From an uncultured Bacteroidota bacterium (GTDB taxonomy: Bacteria; Bacteroidota; Bacteroidia; Chitinophagales; Chitinophagaceae), in contig CAILMA010000109.1 of the NCBI GenBank assembly GCA_903835145.1, positions 1-17,192 of the forward strand: DNA of 17,192 nt. Reading direction: 5' to 3'. Shown piece after piece: positions 15,296 through 17,192 of the stretch. A program made the translations under genes and the position numbers. The notes beneath the pieces were generated by a model that searched no databases, was not told the DNA's origin, and was given only the letters and a program-made list of their open reading frames with translations. How positions within the stretch are numbered: the first letter of the stretch is position 1; every line of letters starts with the position of its first letter.

Positions 15296-15451
15296 ACTGT
15301 CGCAGGTCTGTAGCCCAGCGTTTGGTGTGCAGCCGACCTTGCGACGCCCTTAATTCCGCGGTTTGCCACCGCTATCATAACGTAATTCACTACAATGTGT
15401 ACTGCCCTGCAGGGGCAAAATCTCTCAGCCCGTGGCATCGCCCCAGGGTCA
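15296..15451. repeat. Diverged composite B-A repeat
   Basis: A TTTGC-centred hairpin, GCGGT-TTGCC-ACCGC (15358-15372), is followed by TATCATAACG and then a module A (15403-15451: GCCCTGCAGGGGCAAAATCT, then CCCGTGG...CCCCAGGG). The order matches the units at 11662 and 11793. The 5' part begins ACTGTCGCAGG, which is also seen near 11498 ahead of the tandem array. No credible gene lies between 15136 and 15568. Confidence 0.65.
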
Positions 15452-15466
15452 CAAAACACCAACCCA

Positions 15467-15522
15467 TAACTCCTAACTCCTAACTCATAATTCATACCTC
15501 ATAATTCATATCTCCTAACTCT
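15467..15522. repeat. Degenerate heptanucleotide array, eight units
   Basis: Eight consecutive 7-base units follow the consensus TA(A/C/T)(C/T)TC(A/C/T): TAACTCC twice, TAACTCA, TAATTCA, TACCTCA, TAATTCA, TATCTCC and TAACTCT. The phase is kept across all 56 bases. The array ends 15 bases before the -7 element of the AsmA-family gene. Confidence 0.8.
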
Positions 15523-15537
15523 ACAAAACATTTGTCG

Positions 15538-15545
15538 TAACTTTG
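15538..15545 (+). promoter_or_regulatory. Probable -7 element of the AsmA-family gene
   Basis: TAACTTTG matches TAnnTTTG exactly and ends 23 bases before the start codon. The expected -33 position falls in the heptamer array and has no TTTG, so the upstream half is not supported. Confidence 0.5.
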
Positions 15546-15568
15546 CACCGCAAACCAACCAAAGTATA

Positions 15569-17192
15569 ATGAATTTTAAAAAATTATTTAAGCGTATCAT
15601 GATTACCCTCAGTGTAATCATAGGATTATTTCTTTTAGCCGCTATCCTTGTCCCAATTATCTTCAAAGACAAGATTCTCGCAGTTGTAAAAAAAGAGATG
15701 AACGACAATCTCAACGCTACAACTGATTTCAAAGATGTTGATTTGTCCCTCTTCCGTCATTTCCCACACCTGTCTGTCGGTATCCAGAAATTAAGCATCA
15801 TTGGTAAGGGTACCTTTTCCGCCGATACGCTTATTTCCGCTGAAAGCATTGATATATCTGTCGACCTCATGAAGGCCCTCGGTGGATCTTATGATATCCT
15901 TAATATTGGTCTCATTACGCCCCGCATCCATGCAATTGTGCATGAAAACGGAGATGCTAACTGGAATATTACAAAGCCTTCAGCACCAACTACCGAAGCA
16001 GCCCCACCTTCAAAGCCATTTGCAATGAAATTGCGCAAATATGGCATTGAGCACGGTTATATAGAATACCTCGATCAGCAGGGTAAAATGCACGCCATCA
16101 TCGAAAACCTTGTGCACGAAGGTTCCGGCGATTTCACCAGCGATGCATTCACACTCGCCACCCACACCACAGCCGACGCAGTCACCTTTGCTATGGGCAA
16201 TATCCCTTACATCAATAAGGTTAAAACATTGGTTGATATAGACTTACAAATCGATACTAAAACCAGTAAGTACAGTTTCAACACCGAAAAAATTCAGCTC
16301 AATGGCCTTAAACTTTCCACCAAGGGCTTTGTGCAACTCCCGGATACTATTAATACCGTGATGGATGTGCAGTTCAGCACACCGTCTAACGATTTTAAAG
16401 ACATCCTTTCTCTTGTTCCGGGTATCTACCAGAGCAATTTCAACGATATCAAAACTACCGGTAAACTTACCCTTTCAGGTATGGTTAAGGGTACTATGAA
16501 CAAAAAACAAATGCCGGCATTTAACGTAAATCTGGCTATTCAGGATGGTTCCTTCCAGTATCCGGCACTGCCTCAAAAGGTGAACAACATTCAGGTGAAA
16601 CTGGCTGTTGATAATCCGGATGGAGTGCCGGACCACACAGTTATAAACCTCGAAAAAGGGCACATAGAGTTCGGTGCCGAGCCATTCGATTTCCGCCTTT
16701 TGCTCAAAACACCTATATCTAATCAATGGATTGACGCTGCGATGAAGGGCAAAGTTGACCTCTCTCAGATGCAGAACTTCGTGAAACTCGAAGCTGGCAC
16801 CAAATTATCAGGCGTTGTAACTGCCGATGTTTCAGTTAAAGGTTCGGTTGCTGCTGCTGAGAAAAAGAAATTTGATGAGCTTTACGCAGCAGGTACTATT
16901 GCCATAAGCAACCTCAGCTACGCATCTAAAGACTATCCTGATGGGGTAACTGTAAGTAGCCTCCTGCTTACCTTCAACCCGAAGAATGTAACTATGAGCA
17001 ATCTTAAAGGACAGTACCTCGGTACTGCTTTCAACGGCGATGGTACTATCAATAACATGCTCGGCTATTACCTGCACAACGAAGCCCTCAATGGTGCCAT
17101 GCATTTTTCTGCCGACAAGCTGGACGTGGATAAATTCATGGGCACATCTTCTACACCTGCTAAACCAGCCGATACTACCCACATGACGGTAT
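15569..17192 (+). CDS. AsmA-family protein, 3' end beyond the window
   Basis: The frame stays open for 541 codons to the window edge, so only the N-terminal part is seen; Bacteroidota AsmA-like proteins often exceed 800 residues. An N-terminal anchor helix (about residues 11-32, MITLSVIIGLFLLAAILVPI) is preceded by a basic stretch (KKLFKR). Then come FKDKILAVVKKEMNDNLNAT and DFKDVDLSLFRHFPHLSVGI, the characteristic opening of AsmA proteins in this phylum. The rest is beta-rich with repeated strands (for example LNIGLITPRIHAIVHENGDA and LSGMVKGTM), as expected for the AsmA/TamB-like bridge fold. Such proteins sit in the inner membrane and reach into the periplasm, with roles in outer-membrane biogenesis and, for relatives, lipid transport. 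The ATG at 15569 follows AAAGTATA and a good -7 element. Confidence 0.88.
   Translation, partial: MNFKKLFKRIMITLSVIIGLFLLAAILVPIIFKDKILAVVKKEMNDNLNATTDFKDVDLSLFRHFPHLSVGIQKLSIIGKGTFSADTLISAESIDISVDLMKALGGSYDILNIGLITPRIHAIVHENGDANWNITKPSAPTTEAAPPSKPFAMKLRKYGIEHGYIEYLDQQGKMHAIIENLVHEGSGDFTSDAFTLATHTTADAVTFAMGNIPYINKVKTLVDIDLQIDTKTSKYSFNTEKIQLNGLKLSTKGFVQLPDTINTVMDVQFSTPSNDFKDILSLVPGIYQSNFNDIKTTGKLTLSGMVKGTMNKKQMPAFNVNLAIQDGSFQYPALPQKVNNIQVKLAVDNPDGVPDHTVINLEKGHIEFGAEPFDFRLLLKTPISNQWIDAAMKGKVDLSQMQNFVKLEAGTKLSGVVTADVSVKGSVAAAEKKKFDELYAAGTIAISNLSYASKDYPDGVTVSSLLLTFNPKNVTMSNLKGQYLGTAFNGDGTINNMLGYYLHNEALNGAMHFSADKLDVDKFMGTSSTPAKPADTTHMTV

Noticed and set aside
15274..15732. Minus-strand reading frames between purD and the AsmA-family gene
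   Set aside because: They consist of repeat modules and the heptamer array, or lie antisense to the start of the AsmA-family gene; no domain is recognisable.
16475..17182. Minus-strand reading frames at the right edge
   Set aside because: They are antisense to a continuous plus-strand frame with a clear AsmA-type N-terminus and membrane anchor.

Overview
The window reads as a chromosomal segment of a Bacteroidota bacterium, most likely from the Chitinophagaceae/Sphingobacteriales side of the phylum. Three things point there: a giant secreted protein ending in a type IX secretion (T9SS) sorting domain; promoters matching the Bacteroidota consensus TTTG-N19-21-TAnnTTTG, with a perfect copy in front of the tRNA gene; and start codons preceded by A/T-rich sequence rather than Shine-Dalgarno motifs. 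The assignment is inferred from these traits and from protein resemblance, not from a database search.

Layout. 111-6587 (+) encodes a 2158-residue modular surface or secreted protein: signal peptide, six-bladed NHL propeller, GEVED domain, two Ig-like segments, a second six-bladed NHL propeller, 13 tandem BIG2-type Ig domains and a T9SS C-terminal domain, closed by a terminator. 6813-7814 (+) is holA, the delta subunit of the DNA polymerase III clamp loader. 7950-8399 (+) is a small exported protein resembling the Spy/CpxP type, with its own terminator. 8645-9752 (+) is a two-gene ExbB/ExbD proton-channel operon. 9753-10300 is a gene-free stretch packed with palindromic repeats. 10301-11188 (-) is a uridine-phosphorylase-like nucleoside phosphorylase, divergent from tRNA-Cys(GCA) at 11248-11318 (+). 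11367-11941 is a second repeat region with a 130/131-bp tandem repeat. 12000-13733 (-) is a POT-family peptide transporter, divergent from purD at 13861-15135 (+). 15136-15568 is a third repeat region, ending in a heptamer array. 15569 to the window end (+) is the start of an AsmA-family protein, cut by the window edge.

The genes do not form one pathway. They are housekeeping functions (replication, purine synthesis, nucleoside salvage, a tRNA, peptide uptake, envelope energisation and envelope biogenesis) plus one large adhesin-like or structural surface protein. The most striking non-coding feature is a family of composite palindromic repeats found in three separate intergenic regions. One hairpin module (B: TTTGCAA-centred palindromes) shows paired, base-pair-preserving changes between copies; it is usually followed by a second module (A: a short CCCTnnAGGG-type palindrome, then a CCCGGG-rich inverted repeat). 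This looks like a structured mobile or REP-like element and is the best candidate here for an undescribed system.
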